Positions 52,511-62,182 of a stretch of 64,000 bases of DNA are shown in pieces. The stretch is from an uncultured Tateyamaria sp. (GTDB taxonomy: Bacteria; Pseudomonadota; Alphaproteobacteria; Rhodobacterales; Rhodobacteraceae), in the NCBI RefSeq assembly GCF_947503465.1, contig NZ_CANNDN010000001.1, forward strand, positions 2,067,501 through 2,131,500. The letters run 5' to 3'. The position numbers were made by a program, and so were the translations under genes. Every line of letters begins with the position of its first letter. The first letter of the stretch is position 1. Below the pieces are notes generated by a model, which was not told where the DNA came from, ran no database searches, and was given only the letters and a program-made list of their open reading frames with translations.

Positions 52511-52540
52511 TGATCCAAACCGGTTTGTGTGGCGTAGACG
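52511..52540 (+). promoter_or_regulatory. Sigma-E promoter of rpoE-chrR
   Basis: TGATCC (52511-52516), an 18-base spacer and TAGACG (52535-52540) fit the promoter consensus known for ChrR-controlled sigma-E in Rhodobacter, where rpoE is autoregulated. It lies about 90 bases before the rpoE start codon. Confidence 0.8.
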
Positions 52541-52628
52541 GTTCATGTTTGCGGGTTTAGACACGTCTGAAACGATATTTCAGCCATCCACCGGGGGCTC
52601 TCCCGGGGCGGCGACAGGACCGGCACTC

Positions 52629-53177
52629 ATGCAAGACAGCGACGGAAAGCGGATGCAGTGGGTCGACCACATGGTTCGCATCCGTGACACGCAGGATCAG
52701 GCGGCATTTGCCGCGCTGTTTGAACATTTTGCCCCGCGGGTCAAAGGGTTCCTGATGAAGTCGGGCGCGGATGCGTCGCTGGCGGAAGAATGCGCGCAAG
52801 AGGTCATGGCGACCTGTTGGCACAAGGCGCATATGTTTGACCCCGCGCGGGCCTCGGTGGCGACCTGGATCTTCACCATCGCGCGGAACAGAAAGATTGA
52901 CGTGCTGCGCAAGCAGCGCCGACCCGAGCCCGAAGATCTGGGGTGGGGTCCCGAACAGGAACCTGATCAGGCCGACATCATGGCCTTGCAACAGGAAAGC
53001 GAACAGTTGGGTCAGGCGATCTCGGAATTGCCGCCAGCCCAGCGGGAACTGATACAGAAGGCGTATTTCGGGGACCTGTCCCACAGTGAAATCGCCGATC
53101 AAACCGGTCTGCCCCTGGGTACGATCAAATCAAGGATTAGGTTGGCGCTGGAACGACTGCGCCACGCGATGAAGTGA
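52629..53177 (+). CDS. rpoE: RNA polymerase sigma factor RpoE (ECF11 type, singlet-oxygen stress)
   Basis: The 182-residue ECF sigma factor has region 2 (HFAPRVKGFLMKSGADASLAEECAQEV, then WIFTIARNRKID) and region 4 (LPPAQRELIQKAYFGDLSHSEIADQTGLPLGTIKSRI). It closely matches the Rhodobacter RpoE as I recall it. It is released from its anti-sigma factor ChrR by singlet oxygen. ATG 52629 is chosen as the region before it does not match the family; ATG 52653 is possible. Confidence 0.95.
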   Translation: MQDSDGKRMQWVDHMVRIRDTQDQAAFAALFEHFAPRVKGFLMKSGADASLAEECAQEVMATCWHKAHMFDPARASVATWIFTIARNRKIDVLRKQRRPEPEDLGWGPEQEPDQADIMALQQESEQLGQAISELPPAQRELIQKAYFGDLSHSEIADQTGLPLGTIKSRIRLALERLRHAMK

Positions 53178-53182
53178 CGGAT

Positions 53183-53839
53183 ATGGAACAAAAGATCACA
53201 CATCACCTGACGGACGAGATCCTGATGGCATATGCAGCCGGGACGCTACCCGAAGCCTTCAATCTGATGGTCGCGACCCATGTATCGCTCTGCGACACGT
53301 GCCGCGCGGCGGTCGAGGCATATGACATGCTGGGAGGTGAGGTCTTGGCCCTGCCCCCGGGCAATGACGTTTCGCTTACGCCCGGCAGCCTTGCCGCGAC
53401 GATGGCCCTGATCGCAGGTGGCGCAGCGGACGAAATTCGTACATCGCGCCGCCATGATCCGGTGTTGCCACAACCGTTGCACGACTATGTCGGTGGTGGC
53501 ATCGACGCTGTCAAATGGCGGTCCGTCGGCATGGGTGTGAAGCAAGCCATCCTGCCCACGTCCAGGGATGCATCGGCGCGACTGCTGTACATCCCCGCAG
53601 GAACCGCGATGCCGGATCACGGCCACCACGGAACCGAGATGACGATGGTCCTGCAAGGGGCGTTTCAGGACGAAGACGACTATTTCGCGCGTGGCGACGT
53701 CGAAGTGGCAGACAGCGATCTGCACCACACCCCGGTGGCGGATATCCACGAAGACTGCATCTGCCTTGCCGTGACAGACGCCCCGTTGCGTTTCCAGGGG
53801 CTTATCCCCAAGATCGCACAGCGCTTCGCCCGCATCTGA
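53183..53839 (+). CDS. chrR: Zinc-dependent anti-sigma factor ChrR
   Basis: The 218-residue protein has the ZAS motif His-x3-Cys-x2-Cys (HVSLCDTC) in its N-terminal anti-sigma domain and a C-terminal cupin domain with metal ligands (PDHGHHGTEMTMVLQGAF, then HHTPVADIHEDC). It binds RpoE and frees it upon singlet-oxygen stress. An in-frame GTG at 53174 overlaps the rpoE stop, so the start could be a few codons earlier; both are compatible with coupling. Confidence 0.95.
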   Translation: MEQKITHHLTDEILMAYAAGTLPEAFNLMVATHVSLCDTCRAAVEAYDMLGGEVLALPPGNDVSLTPGSLAATMALIAGGAADEIRTSRRHDPVLPQPLHDYVGGGIDAVKWRSVGMGVKQAILPTSRDASARLLYIPAGTAMPDHGHHGTEMTMVLQGAFQDEDDYFARGDVEVADSDLHHTPVADIHEDCICLAVTDAPLRFQGLIPKIAQRFARI

Positions 53840-53998
53840 TCGACGGGGGGCATCTCGCCCTCACCTCCGCCGCGTCCGACACCGCGGTCAGGCGAACGTG
53901 GTGTCAGGCAAAATCCGACCAGCGCAATGTCGCGGTCGGTACAGACCTGAGCCCAAGCTGAGCCATCCTGATGCCGATGCAAAAGATCGGTAGGCCCC

Positions 53999-54877
53999 AT
54001 GCGCGAGACGCTCTTACTGTCAGACGGTCGTTTGACCCCCACCCTGCAGGATCAGTACTGGCGTGACGGGTTTCTGTTTCCGCTGCCCGCCATTTCGGCC
54101 GAGGCGGCCAAGGCAGCGCGTGCTGAGCTTGAAGCCATCGAAGCCCAATACCTGACCGCCGACTTGCCCCACGCGCTGAACACTTACAAACGCGTCAACG
54201 CGCATGTCGTGTTGCCAATGGCGGCCCGGGTGGCCCGCGACCCGGCGGTATTGGACGTGATCGAAGGCATTCTGGGCCCCGACATCCTGATTTACTCGAC
54301 CGAGTTCTTCATCAAAGAGCCCAACACAACGCAGATCGTGTCGATGCACCAGGACCTAACCTATTGGGGGCTTGGCGCCATTGACGGCCTGGTTACCGCG
54401 TGGATTGCCCTGTCACCTGCAACACCTGCCTCGGGCTGTATGGATTTCGTCGCCGGCAGCCACAAGAACGCGATCCTCGAGCACGAAGACAGTTTTGATC
54501 CCAACAACCTGCTGTCCAGAGGGCAGGAAGTGAAAGTGGACGTGGCACCCGAAGACAGGACCGCCATTGAAATCCACCCCGGACAAATGTCGTTGCATCA
54601 CGGCCTGACGATCCACGGCTCAGGCCCCAATACGACGGATGACCGGCGCATCGCCTGCGTTGTCCGCTACATCCGGCCCGACATGGCGCAACAGGTCGGC
54701 ACCCGGGATTACGCGACGCCGGCACGCGGCACCGACACCTATCACAATTTCACACATGTGCCCGTGCCCACCACCAACTTTGCCCCCGACGCGCTTGCGC
54801 TTTACGACGACATTCGCAGGGCCCAAGCCAAGGTGATGATGAAAGACGCCAAGGCCAGCACGGAGATCTATGCCTGA
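53999..54877 (+). CDS. Phytanoyl-CoA-dioxygenase family (Fe(II)/2-oxoglutarate) oxygenase, PhnY/TmpA-like
   Basis: The 292-residue protein has the iron-binding facial triad His116-x-Asp118 (SMHQDLTYWG) and a distal His206 (TIHGSGPN), with an arginine about nine residues later to bind 2-oxoglutarate. It overlaps the HD-domain gene by one base (TGATG). The same pairing of a PhyH-type dioxygenase and an HD-type oxygenase occurs in PhnY-PhnZ and TmpA-TmpB phosphonate degradation, where the first enzyme hydroxylates the phosphonate. Its actual substrate is inferred. Confidence 0.85.
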   Translation: MRETLLLSDGRLTPTLQDQYWRDGFLFPLPAISAEAAKAARAELEAIEAQYLTADLPHALNTYKRVNAHVVLPMAARVARDPAVLDVIEGILGPDILIYSTEFFIKEPNTTQIVSMHQDLTYWGLGAIDGLVTAWIALSPATPASGCMDFVAGSHKNAILEHEDSFDPNNLLSRGQEVKVDVAPEDRTAIEIHPGQMSLHHGLTIHGSGPNTTDDRRIACVVRYIRPDMAQQVGTRDYATPARGTDTYHNFTHVPVPTTNFAPDALALYDDIRRAQAKVMMKDAKASTEIYA

Positions 54878-55494
54878 TGGACCACGTGAAATTCACCGCG
54901 ATGAAGGACGGCGACAAGGAAGACTACGACTTTCTGACGAAACACGAGGTTGAGTATACCCGCGGCACCGCTGACCGCTTGCTGGCCGCCCTGGAAACGC
55001 TGGATGACAGCCTGTCCGGCTATCAGGTGACCCGGCTGGGCCATTCGGTGCAATCGGCCACGCGGGCATGGCGGGACGGGGCGGATACCGATTGGGTCGT
55101 TTCGACCTTGCTGCATGACATCGGGGACATCTTTGCCCCGTACAACCACGATGAATATGCGGCGTCGATCCTGAAACCCTTTGTGCGCGAACAATGCACC
55201 TGGGTCGTGGAAAAGCACGGCGACTTCCAAATGATCTATTATGGTGAACATGTGGGCGCGAACCCGCACAAACGCGACGCATATCTTGGCCACCCTTACT
55301 TCGATGACTGCGTGACATTTTGCGCGCGTTGGGACCAGTCCAGCTTTGATCCGGACTATGACGCTCTTCCGCTGGCGTTCTTCCAGAACATGGTGCGAGA
55401 GGTTTTCGCGCGCGTGCCCTACGATCCGGCGGTCATGTTGCCGGGCGTGCGCGCCCCGCTTCAGGACCCGGAGGTGGCCCGCGCACGCGCTTGA
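54877..55494 (+). CDS. HD-domain oxygenase, PhnZ/TmpB-like
   Basis: The 205-residue protein keeps all six ligands of the PhnZ-type di-iron site: His56 (LGHSVQ), His80-Asp81 (LLHDIG), His91 (YNHDEY), His114 (VEKHGD) and Asp153 (RWDQSS). The first spacing (24) equals that of PhnZ as I recall; the loop before His91 is 11 residues shorter. PhnZ is a mixed-valent di-iron enzyme that cleaves 1-hydroxy-2-aminoethylphosphonate to glycine and phosphate. The coupled dioxygenase upstream fits that path. Its 3' end overlaps the convergent cyclase gene by 34 bases. Confidence 0.82.
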   Translation: MDHVKFTAMKDGDKEDYDFLTKHEVEYTRGTADRLLAALETLDDSLSGYQVTRLGHSVQSATRAWRDGADTDWVVSTLLHDIGDIFAPYNHDEYAASILKPFVREQCTWVVEKHGDFQMIYYGEHVGANPHKRDAYLGHPYFDDCVTFCARWDQSSFDPDYDALPLAFFQNMVREVFARVPYDPAVMLPGVRAPLQDPEVARARA

Positions 55495-56735
55495 ACCTGG
55501 GTCATGCCCCAGGCCGATATCGCCCCTTGACGCCCCGGCAAGACAAGCGACGGAAAGTGCTGCCACCCTTCTTCGCGCTGGTCCAGCGCCTGCATCACAT
55601 CTTCGGAAATCAACAGCGCCATGGCCTCGGTCTTGGTGGCGGCTTCCAGCCGGGCCGCGACATTCACCGTATCGCCCAGAACGGTGTATTCCAGCCGTCC
55701 TTCATCGCCGACAACACCGGCGAACACCTCGCCCAGATGGATGCCAATACCAAGTCGCGCTTCGGAAAAGCGGATCAACAAATCATGTGAAAACGCAACC
55801 GCACATGTCGCGGCATCGCCATGCGTATCATCAAAGACCACCATCGCCCCGTCGCCAACGAACTTGTCCACAATGCCACCTGTCGCGTCGGCAGCCTTGG
55901 AAATGCAGCCCCGGTACCGGGCCAGGAAGGCCGACAGGTCCGGGACGGCCATCGTTTCCGCCAGCGCGGTAAAGCCCCGAATGTCCACGAACAGAACGGC
56001 CATGCGCTGCTGCCGCCCCGCGCGCATCGCATCAATCCCACGTGCGGAAAGCTGGTCATCCAGTTCAGACGGCAAGAACCGGGTCAACTGGCCCCGCGCC
56101 TCCGCCTCGTCAATCGATCGACGCAAAAGGGCACGGATACGCGTGGACGCGGCAACCAGTACAACCGCAGCCAACGCAATCATCACGATCCGCACGATGT
56201 TGGGCGGCCAACCGAAAAGGAAAACCAACCCCGCGCGCGCCTCGGCTTCGGACGCGATGAAGGGAATGGTCAGGATCGCCGCAAAACCGGCAATCAACAC
56301 AAGCGACATGCAGGCTAAAAGCGCGGGGTTGAACCGCAGCGCACCGCAGGCCAGCACCACCGGGATCAGCCAGATCGTGGGAAAGGCGGAAATGAACTGA
56401 CCGGACAGACCCATGTTCGACAGGCTCAGCCACGATCCCAACAGGATGAACACGCAGTCGATAAGCGCCGAGGGCCAGGCCATCCACGCCTGAAAACGTC
56501 TGGCCCGGATCAGAAGGATGATGCCCAGCCCCAGCACGAAATAGCTGCCCATGGTCATCGCGGCATAGATCAGTTGCAGTTCCAGAACGGCCGAGTCCGG
56601 CAAGCCCGTCAACGAGACCGTCACAAACAGAACAACAGCCAGCGATGACGAGATAATCAGACGCAGGACGCCGATGAACCACTCGGCCTGTGCTTCGGCC
56701 TCGAAAAAGATGCGTTGCGCCTGCGGCGTCGTCAT
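55461..56735 (-). CDS. Membrane-bound adenylate/guanylate cyclase
   Basis: The 424-residue protein has about six N-terminal membrane helices (about 20-210) and a C-terminal class III cyclase domain: VLFVDIRGFTALAET holds the two metal-binding aspartates region, FVGDGAMVVF the second, and VLGDTVNVAARLE the transition-state segment. It should make cAMP or cGMP at the membrane. It overlaps rmuC by 4 bases. Confidence 0.92.
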   Translation of the reverse strand: MTTPQAQRIFFEAEAQAEWFIGVLRLIISSSLAVVLFVTVSLTGLPDSAVLELQLIYAAMTMGSYFVLGLGIILLIRARRFQAWMAWPSALIDCVFILLGSWLSLSNMGLSGQFISAFPTIWLIPVVLACGALRFNPALLACMSLVLIAGFAAILTIPFIASEAEARAGLVFLFGWPPNIVRIVMIALAAVVLVAASTRIRALLRRSIDEAEARGQLTRFLPSELDDQLSARGIDAMRAGRQQRMAVLFVDIRGFTALAETMAVPDLSAFLARYRGCISKAADATGGIVDKFVGDGAMVVFDDTHGDAATCAVAFSHDLLIRFSEARLGIGIHLGEVFAGVVGDEGRLEYTVLGDTVNVAARLEAATKTEAMALLISEDVMQALDQREEGWQHFPSLVLPGRQGAISAWGMTQVQARARATSGS

Positions 56736-57970
56736 TCCGCCGCCGGGGGTCGGCTGTTCAGGGCAAGGGTTGCCTCATCCTCAATTTCTTCGAAGTCGAA
56801 GTTATCAAGCCTGTTTGCGCGTTTGCCTGCCTTCTCTGCGCTGATCTTGATGTCTTCGATATCCTTGGACGCCTGGCTGAAATGTCGGTCCAGATTGCCC
56901 ACACGGGTGCCCAAGCGATCCACATCTGCGACCAGCATCGACAATTCCTTGCGAATGGCCCCCGCCTGTTCGCGCATGCGCGCATCCTTGAGGATCGCGC
57001 GCATCGTATTCAGCGTCGCCATGCAGGTGGTGGGCGACACGATCCACACCCGCTTGTCGAACCCTTCGCGTACCAGATCGGGAAAGTTGGCGTGCAATTC
57101 GGCATACACGGCCTCGGACGGCAGGAACATCAATGCGCCATCTGCCGTCTCGCCCTCGATGATGTACTTGTCCGAGATGTCGGCGATATGTTTCTTCACC
57201 GCCGTTTTCATCGCGGCCACGGCCAGTTTCAAATCGTGGTCCGTGTCGGCCTGTCGCAGCGCTTCGTAGGCTTCCAGCGGAAACTTGGAATCGATGACAA
57301 TCGGACCCGGCGGGTTTGGCAGATGTACCATGCAGTCCGCCCGCTTGCCGTTCGACAAGGTTGGCTGCCAGGCATAACTGTCCCTGGGCAGCGCCTTGCC
57401 CACGATATCACGCAACTGGATCTCGCCGAACGCGCCACGGGTCTGCTTGTTGGACAGGATATCCTGAAGGCTCAGGACATCGCCCGACAGCTTGGTGATG
57501 TTGTCCTGTGCCTTGTCGATGGCGGCCAGCCGCTCTTGCAACTGCGTCAAGCTGGTCGTGGTCTGCTTGGATGACCCGTGCAGGGTCTCTTTCATGCGTT
57601 CCTGCATCTCGGTCAGGCTGCGCTGGGACCGCATCGCGTTGTCGGCCAGCCGGTCCTGCATCTGCTGCTGGACCGAAGCCAGGCGCATCTCGACCGTTTG
57701 GGCCAGTTGGGCTTGGCCGTTGGTGGCGGTGTCGGACACCGTCTGGATCGACGCGCGCAGCCCTTCCTGACCTTGTGCCAGACCTTGAACATGCTGGCCC
57801 AGATATCCCAGTTGCTGGGCCAGCGGCTCTGCCGCGCGTGCCGACCGGCCCGCAGCCCGCAGGGCAAAGATCAACAGGACAACGATCAAAAGCAAAACGC
57901 CGGCGGCGATAAGCGCCGCCAAAACCAGCGGATCGCTGGTGTCCAAGGTGGTGTCGCCAATCTGGATCAT
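56732..57970 (-). CDS. rmuC: DNA recombination protein RmuC
   Basis: The 412-residue protein has an N-terminal membrane helix (about 15-37), a long coiled coil (about 45-165) and the RmuC nuclease-like domain (about 175-370), with [19 protein letters not shown] and [14 protein letters not shown]. RmuC limits inversions at short repeats in E. coli. It is co-transcribed with mutL (4-base overlap). Confidence 0.94.
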   Translation of the reverse strand: MIQIGDTTLDTSDPLVLAALIAAGVLLLIVVLLIFALRAAGRSARAAEPLAQQLGYLGQHVQGLAQGQEGLRASIQTVSDTATNGQAQLAQTVEMRLASVQQQMQDRLADNAMRSQRSLTEMQERMKETLHGSSKQTTTSLTQLQERLAAIDKAQDNITKLSGDVLSLQDILSNKQTRGAFGEIQLRDIVGKALPRDSYAWQPTLSNGKRADCMVHLPNPPGPIVIDSKFPLEAYEALRQADTDHDLKLAVAAMKTAVKKHIADISDKYIIEGETADGALMFLPSEAVYAELHANFPDLVREGFDKRVWIVSPTTCMATLNTMRAILKDARMREQAGAIRKELSMLVADVDRLGTRVGNLDRHFSQASKDIEDIKISAEKAGKRANRLDNFDFEEIEDEATLALNSRPPAAE

Positions 57971-59772
57971 GTGCGCCCGAACAGCCGTTCGATATCGGCC
58001 AGTTTAAGTTCAACGTAGGTTGGTCGCCCGTGGTTGCATTGACCGGAATGGGGCGTCGCCTCCATCTCGCGCAGGAGCGCGTTCATTTCTTCGGCCCGCA
58101 TCCACCGACCCGAACGGATCGACCCATGGCAGGCCACACGGGACAGGATGGCCTCGACCCGCGCCTGTACGGAGTGCGAGGACCCGAGATCGGCCAGTTC
58201 ATCCAGAATGTCATGGATCATCGCCTTGGCATCGACCTCGCCCAAGATGGCCGGGGTTTCACGCACGGCGATGGCATCGCCGCCAAAGGCTTCGATCCCA
58301 AGGCCGAACCGCGCCAGATCATCGGCGATCTCAAGCAAACGCGCGCAATCGCCCGAAGACAGGCTGACAATCTCGGGGATCAAAAGCGCCTGCGCGGCCA
58401 CGCCATTCTCGGCCATCTGGCGCTTCAGCTTTTCATAGACCAGCCGCTCGTGCGCCGCGTGCTGATCCACGATGACCATCCCCGTGGCCGTTTGCGCAAC
58501 GATGTAATTCTCGTGCACCTGCCCGCGCGCCACACCCAGTGGCAGGTCCCGAGGGTCTTCGACAACCGCAGGCGTTTCGACAACCTGCGCGCTGAAATCC
58601 TGGGCCATCTCTGCAAAACCGGACGCTACGGGATCACGCGGCCCAAGGCTGGGCCGGTCCATCTGGTACACCCGCGGCGCCGTCGGTTCGGGCCGCATGG
58701 CATCCAGTGTCGCGCCTGCCACCGTGGTAGAGGCGCGGTGCCCCGCGTCGGCCAAGGCGTGGCGCAGGCCTGATACGATCAGGCCACGGGCGATCGCCGG
58801 GTCACGGAACCGCACCTCGGATTTGGCAGGATGCACGTTCACATCGACAAGCTGCGGATCGCAATCGATGAAAAGGGCGGCCACCGGATGGCGGTCACGG
58901 CTCAGAAAGTCGAAATAGGCGGCGCGCAAGGCACCGGTCAGCACCTTGTCCTTGACCGGGCGACCATTCACATACAGGAACTGCGCCACCGCAGCCCCCC
59001 GGGAATAGGTCGGCAACGCGGCAAAGCCTGTCAGGTGCAGACCGTCCCGTTCGGCATCAATGGCAATGGCGTTGTCGGTAAAATCCTGTCCCAGAACATC
59101 CCGCAAGCGCCCCTTGAGCGCGGACAGGATGTCGCCGCTCTGGGCTTCAACCTTGAAGACGGTCCGCGGGTCGTTTGACACCTCGCGCAGTTCGAACCGG
59201 ATAAACGGCTCTGCCATGGCAAGACGCTTGATCACATCCGTGATCGCCTGGGCTTCGGCCCGGTCGGTGCGCAGGAACTTCAGGCGGGCCGGCGTGGCGT
59301 AGAAGAGGTCGCGCAGCGTGATGACCGTCCCGCCGTTCAACGCGGCGGGTTTGACCGTACTGACTGTGCCGCCCGACACGCTGATTTCAGCGGCGGTTTG
59401 GCCGCTGACGCGGCTGCTGATCGTCAGTCGCCCAACGGCCCCAAGGCTTGGCAGTGCCTCGCCCCGGAAACCGAAGGTATGAATGTTCAACAGGTCCGTG
59501 CCGTCGATCTTGGACGTGGCGTGGCGCGCGAGGGCCAACGGCAAATCATCCGGTGCGATGCCACAGCCATCATCTGTGACCCGGATCAGGGTCTTGCCCC
59601 CGTCAGCCACATCAATCGCGACGCGCGTGGCACCTGCATCAATCGCGTTCTCGACCAGTTCCTTGACGGCCGATGCGGGCCGTTCGACCACCTCGCCCGC
59701 CGCGATGCGGTTGATCGCAGCCTCGTCCAACTGCCGAATGACAGGACGTATGTTGGGGGCATGGGAGTTCAT
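57967..59772 (-). CDS. mutL: DNA mismatch repair protein MutL, endonuclease type
   Basis: The 601-residue MutL has the GHKL ATPase ([29 protein letters not shown]) in the first 330 residues and a C-terminal dimerisation domain. The endonuclease motif DQHA-x2-E-x4-E ([12 protein letters not shown]) and the late [16 protein letters not shown] and FGR motifs are present, so the protein can probably nick DNA itself, as in organisms without MutH. Confidence 0.96.
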   Translation of the reverse strand: MNSHAPNIRPVIRQLDEAAINRIAAGEVVERPASAVKELVENAIDAGATRVAIDVADGGKTLIRVTDDGCGIAPDDLPLALARHATSKIDGTDLLNIHTFGFRGEALPSLGAVGRLTISSRVSGQTAAEISVSGGTVSTVKPAALNGGTVITLRDLFYATPARLKFLRTDRAEAQAITDVIKRLAMAEPFIRFELREVSNDPRTVFKVEAQSGDILSALKGRLRDVLGQDFTDNAIAIDAERDGLHLTGFAALPTYSRGAAVAQFLYVNGRPVKDKVLTGALRAAYFDFLSRDRHPVAALFIDCDPQLVDVNVHPAKSEVRFRDPAIARGLIVSGLRHALADAGHRASTTVAGATLDAMRPEPTAPRVYQMDRPSLGPRDPVASGFAEMAQDFSAQVVETPAVVEDPRDLPLGVARGQVHENYIVAQTATGMVIVDQHAAHERLVYEKLKRQMAENGVAAQALLIPEIVSLSSGDCARLLEIADDLARFGLGIEAFGGDAIAVRETPAILGEVDAKAMIHDILDELADLGSSHSVQARVEAILSRVACHGSIRSGRWMRAEEMNALLREMEATPHSGQCNHGRPTYVELKLADIERLFGRT

Positions 59773-59838
59773 GCCACAACACTTAGCATGGACACCTGCG
59801 ATTCGACCATGCCGGTTTTGGCGGACGACACGTCCGAC

Positions 59839-61047
59839 CTACGATTTGGTCGCCGCCCGATACCACGCGATGATCGCAGCCCGTTCATCATCTTCCATGT
59901 AGCTGAGATTGGCCGGAGGCATGGCGTGGCTGACCCCTGATTGCAGGTACACGGCGCGGGCCTGTCGGGTCAGATCGGCCTTTGTTTCCAGCACGACCCC
60001 TTTTGGCGCCCAGTGCAGCCCGGGCCAGACCGGTTCAACCGCATGGCACATGCTGCACCGACCCAGCACGATGTCATGGACGCGGTTGAATCCATCGGCT
60101 TGGGCGAACCGGGTTGCCACCGCCGCCTCGCGATCCGTGGACGGCGCGGTACTGAGCCAGGCAATCAGGATGAAGAGGATCACCGTCACCCCCCATGTCC
60201 AATGCGGGTTGCCCTTGCGCGCATGATGCGTGTTGAACCAGTGCCGGATCGTGACCCCCATCAGAAAGACAAGGGACGCGATGACCCAGTTCCAGTCGCT
60301 CGCAAACGCCAGCGGATAATGGTTGCTGAGCATCAAGAAGATCACAGGCAAGGTCAGGTAGTTGTTATGTGTCGACCGTTGTTTCGCGATCTTGCCATAG
60401 AGTGCATCAGGCGCACGTCCCGCCATCAGGTCTGCCACCACGATCTTCTGGTTCGGAATGATGATGAAGAACACGTTGCCGGACATCAGTGTCGCCGTGA
60501 ACGCCCCCAGATGCAGAAGCGCGGCGCGGCCTGTAAACAGTTGCGCATAAAACCACGCCATAGCGACCAGGATCGCAAAAAGCGCCACCATCAACACGGT
60601 CTGGTCCGCCTCGACGAACAGCTTGCACAGCGTGTTGTAGATCACCCACCCTGCCGCCAGCGACAGCACCGAAATGCCAACTGCCTGCCACACGGCAAGG
60701 TCCATCACATTGGGATCAATCAGATAGAATTCGGCGCCCAGATAATAGACCAGAACCAGCAGGATAAACCCGCTGATCCAGGTCCAATAGCTTTGCCATT
60801 TGTGCCAGATCAGCCCGTCGGGCATCCCCGCAGGCGCCACCAGGTACTTCTGGATGTGATAGAACCCGCCGCCATGGACCTGCCATTCTTCTCCGTCCGC
60901 GCCGCTTTTCAGGTTGCGGTCCCGGTGCAGACCCAGGTCAAGCGCAATGAAGTAAAACGACGACCCGATCCATGCGATGGCCGTGATCACATGCAGCCAG
61001 CGCACCGCGAATTCCAGCCACGCGCCCATGACGGCAAGGTCGTACAT
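59839..61047 (-). CDS. puuD: Membrane-bound urate hydroxylase PuuD
   Basis: The 402-residue protein has about eight membrane helices (DUF989) and a C-terminal cytochrome c domain with the haem motif Cys-x2-Cys-His (RCSMCHAVEP). PuuD oxidises urate to 5-hydroxyisourate in the purine catabolic path and passes electrons into the respiratory chain. The uraH gene for the next step lies at the right edge. Confidence 0.93.
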   Translation of the reverse strand: MYDLAVMGAWLEFAVRWLHVITAIAWIGSSFYFIALDLGLHRDRNLKSGADGEEWQVHGGGFYHIQKYLVAPAGMPDGLIWHKWQSYWTWISGFILLVLVYYLGAEFYLIDPNVMDLAVWQAVGISVLSLAAGWVIYNTLCKLFVEADQTVLMVALFAILVAMAWFYAQLFTGRAALLHLGAFTATLMSGNVFFIIIPNQKIVVADLMAGRAPDALYGKIAKQRSTHNNYLTLPVIFLMLSNHYPLAFASDWNWVIASLVFLMGVTIRHWFNTHHARKGNPHWTWGVTVILFILIAWLSTAPSTDREAAVATRFAQADGFNRVHDIVLGRCSMCHAVEPVWPGLHWAPKGVVLETKADLTRQARAVYLQSGVSHAMPPANLSYMEDDERAAIIAWYRAATKS

Positions 61048-61101
61048 ATCGGCTTCCTTTCGTTCCCGCGCGCCACGTTAGATGCGGCACGCGGGATGCG
61101 A

Positions 61102-61165
61102 AAGGGGTTTGGGGCGCTGCCCCCGGCCTGCGGCCTCCCCCGTCGTATTTTCAGTCGGAAGAAGC
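61102..61165 (-). repeat. Dispersed intergenic repeat, copy 3
   Basis: On the minus strand CTTCTTCCGACTGAAAATACGACGGGG is followed by a GGGGCAGCGCCCC hairpin. It lies directly downstream of the cydB stop (61167-61169), where the hairpin may act as a terminator or 3'-end stabiliser. Confidence 0.75.
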
Positions 61166-61166
61166 C

Positions 61167-62177
61167 CTAGTCGTAGCGCAATTCAGCGGCCTTGCCCTTG
61201 AACACCCAGTAGGCCAGCGCGGTGTAGCCGCCAATCATCGGGATAACCACGACTGCCCCCACAAGGATGATCATCAGGCTCTCTGGCGCACTGGCCGCCT
61301 CGTAGATGGTCAGCTTTTCCGGCACCACATAGGGGTAGAAGGAGTAGGCAAGCCCGCCAAAGGCCAGAATGAAGAGCACAATGGCAAAGGAGAACGGCCC
61401 GCGCGCACCCGCATCTGTCGGATTGGGCAACCGTTGCAGCGACCGCCACAGCAACAGCACCATCACGCCCGACAGGATCGGCAACGGTGCCAGATAGATG
61501 ATTTCGGGAAAGGTGAACCACTTGTCAAAGATGCGGGGGCTGACCAGAGGCGTCGCAAGTGACACCGCCCCGAGCCCCAGCACCAAGCCCCAGATGCCAC
61601 CCTTGGCCCATCTGACAGCCTTGAACTGCAACTGTTCCTCGGTCTTGAGGATCAGCCAGCACGCCCCGATCATCGAATAGGCCACGGTCAGGAAGACGGC
61701 CGTGATCATGGCAAAGGCCCAGGTCCCCAGCGTGCTTTCCAGCCCCATCACGTATTTCCCCAGCATGAACCCCTGGCTGAGCGAGGTCATGAGCGAGCCC
61801 GCGAAAAACAGCCAGTTCCATGTGGCCTTGTGCGGAGTGGGCGCCTTGACCCGAAACTCGAACGCGACGCCGCGCAGGATCAGACCGATCAGCATGATGG
61901 CGACCGGCAGGTACAGCGCTGTCAGGATCGTGCCATGGGCCGACGGGAAGGCCACCAGCAACAAGCCAATGGCCAGCACCAGCCAGGTCTCGTTCGCATC
62001 CCAGAACGGGCCGATGGACGCGACCATCGTGTCCTTTTCCGCGTCTGTGGCGAAAGGGAACAGAACCCCCACGCCCAGGTCAAATCCATCAAGAACGACA
62101 TAGACCAGGATCGACACGCCCATCAGCGCCGCGAAGGTGAAGGGCAGCCATTGTGCCGGATCGCCAAACAAGTCCAT
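61167..62177 (-). CDS. cydB: Cytochrome bd-type quinol oxidase subunit II
   Basis: The 336-residue subunit has about eight helices and the CydB features FVVLDGFDLGVGVLFPF near the N-terminus and GPFWDANETWLV soon after. It pairs with the subunit I gene, which ends 5 bases upstream. The cyanide-insensitive type is inferred from subunit I. No cydX-like frame was recognised. Confidence 0.95.
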   Translation of the reverse strand: MDLFGDPAQWLPFTFAALMGVSILVYVVLDGFDLGVGVLFPFATDAEKDTMVASIGPFWDANETWLVLAIGLLLVAFPSAHGTILTALYLPVAIMLIGLILRGVAFEFRVKAPTPHKATWNWLFFAGSLMTSLSQGFMLGKYVMGLESTLGTWAFAMITAVFLTVAYSMIGACWLILKTEEQLQFKAVRWAKGGIWGLVLGLGAVSLATPLVSPRIFDKWFTFPEIIYLAPLPILSGVMVLLLWRSLQRLPNPTDAGARGPFSFAIVLFILAFGGLAYSFYPYVVPEKLTIYEAASAPESLMIILVGAVVVIPMIGGYTALAYWVFKGKAAELRYD

Positions 62178-62182
62178 TCACT

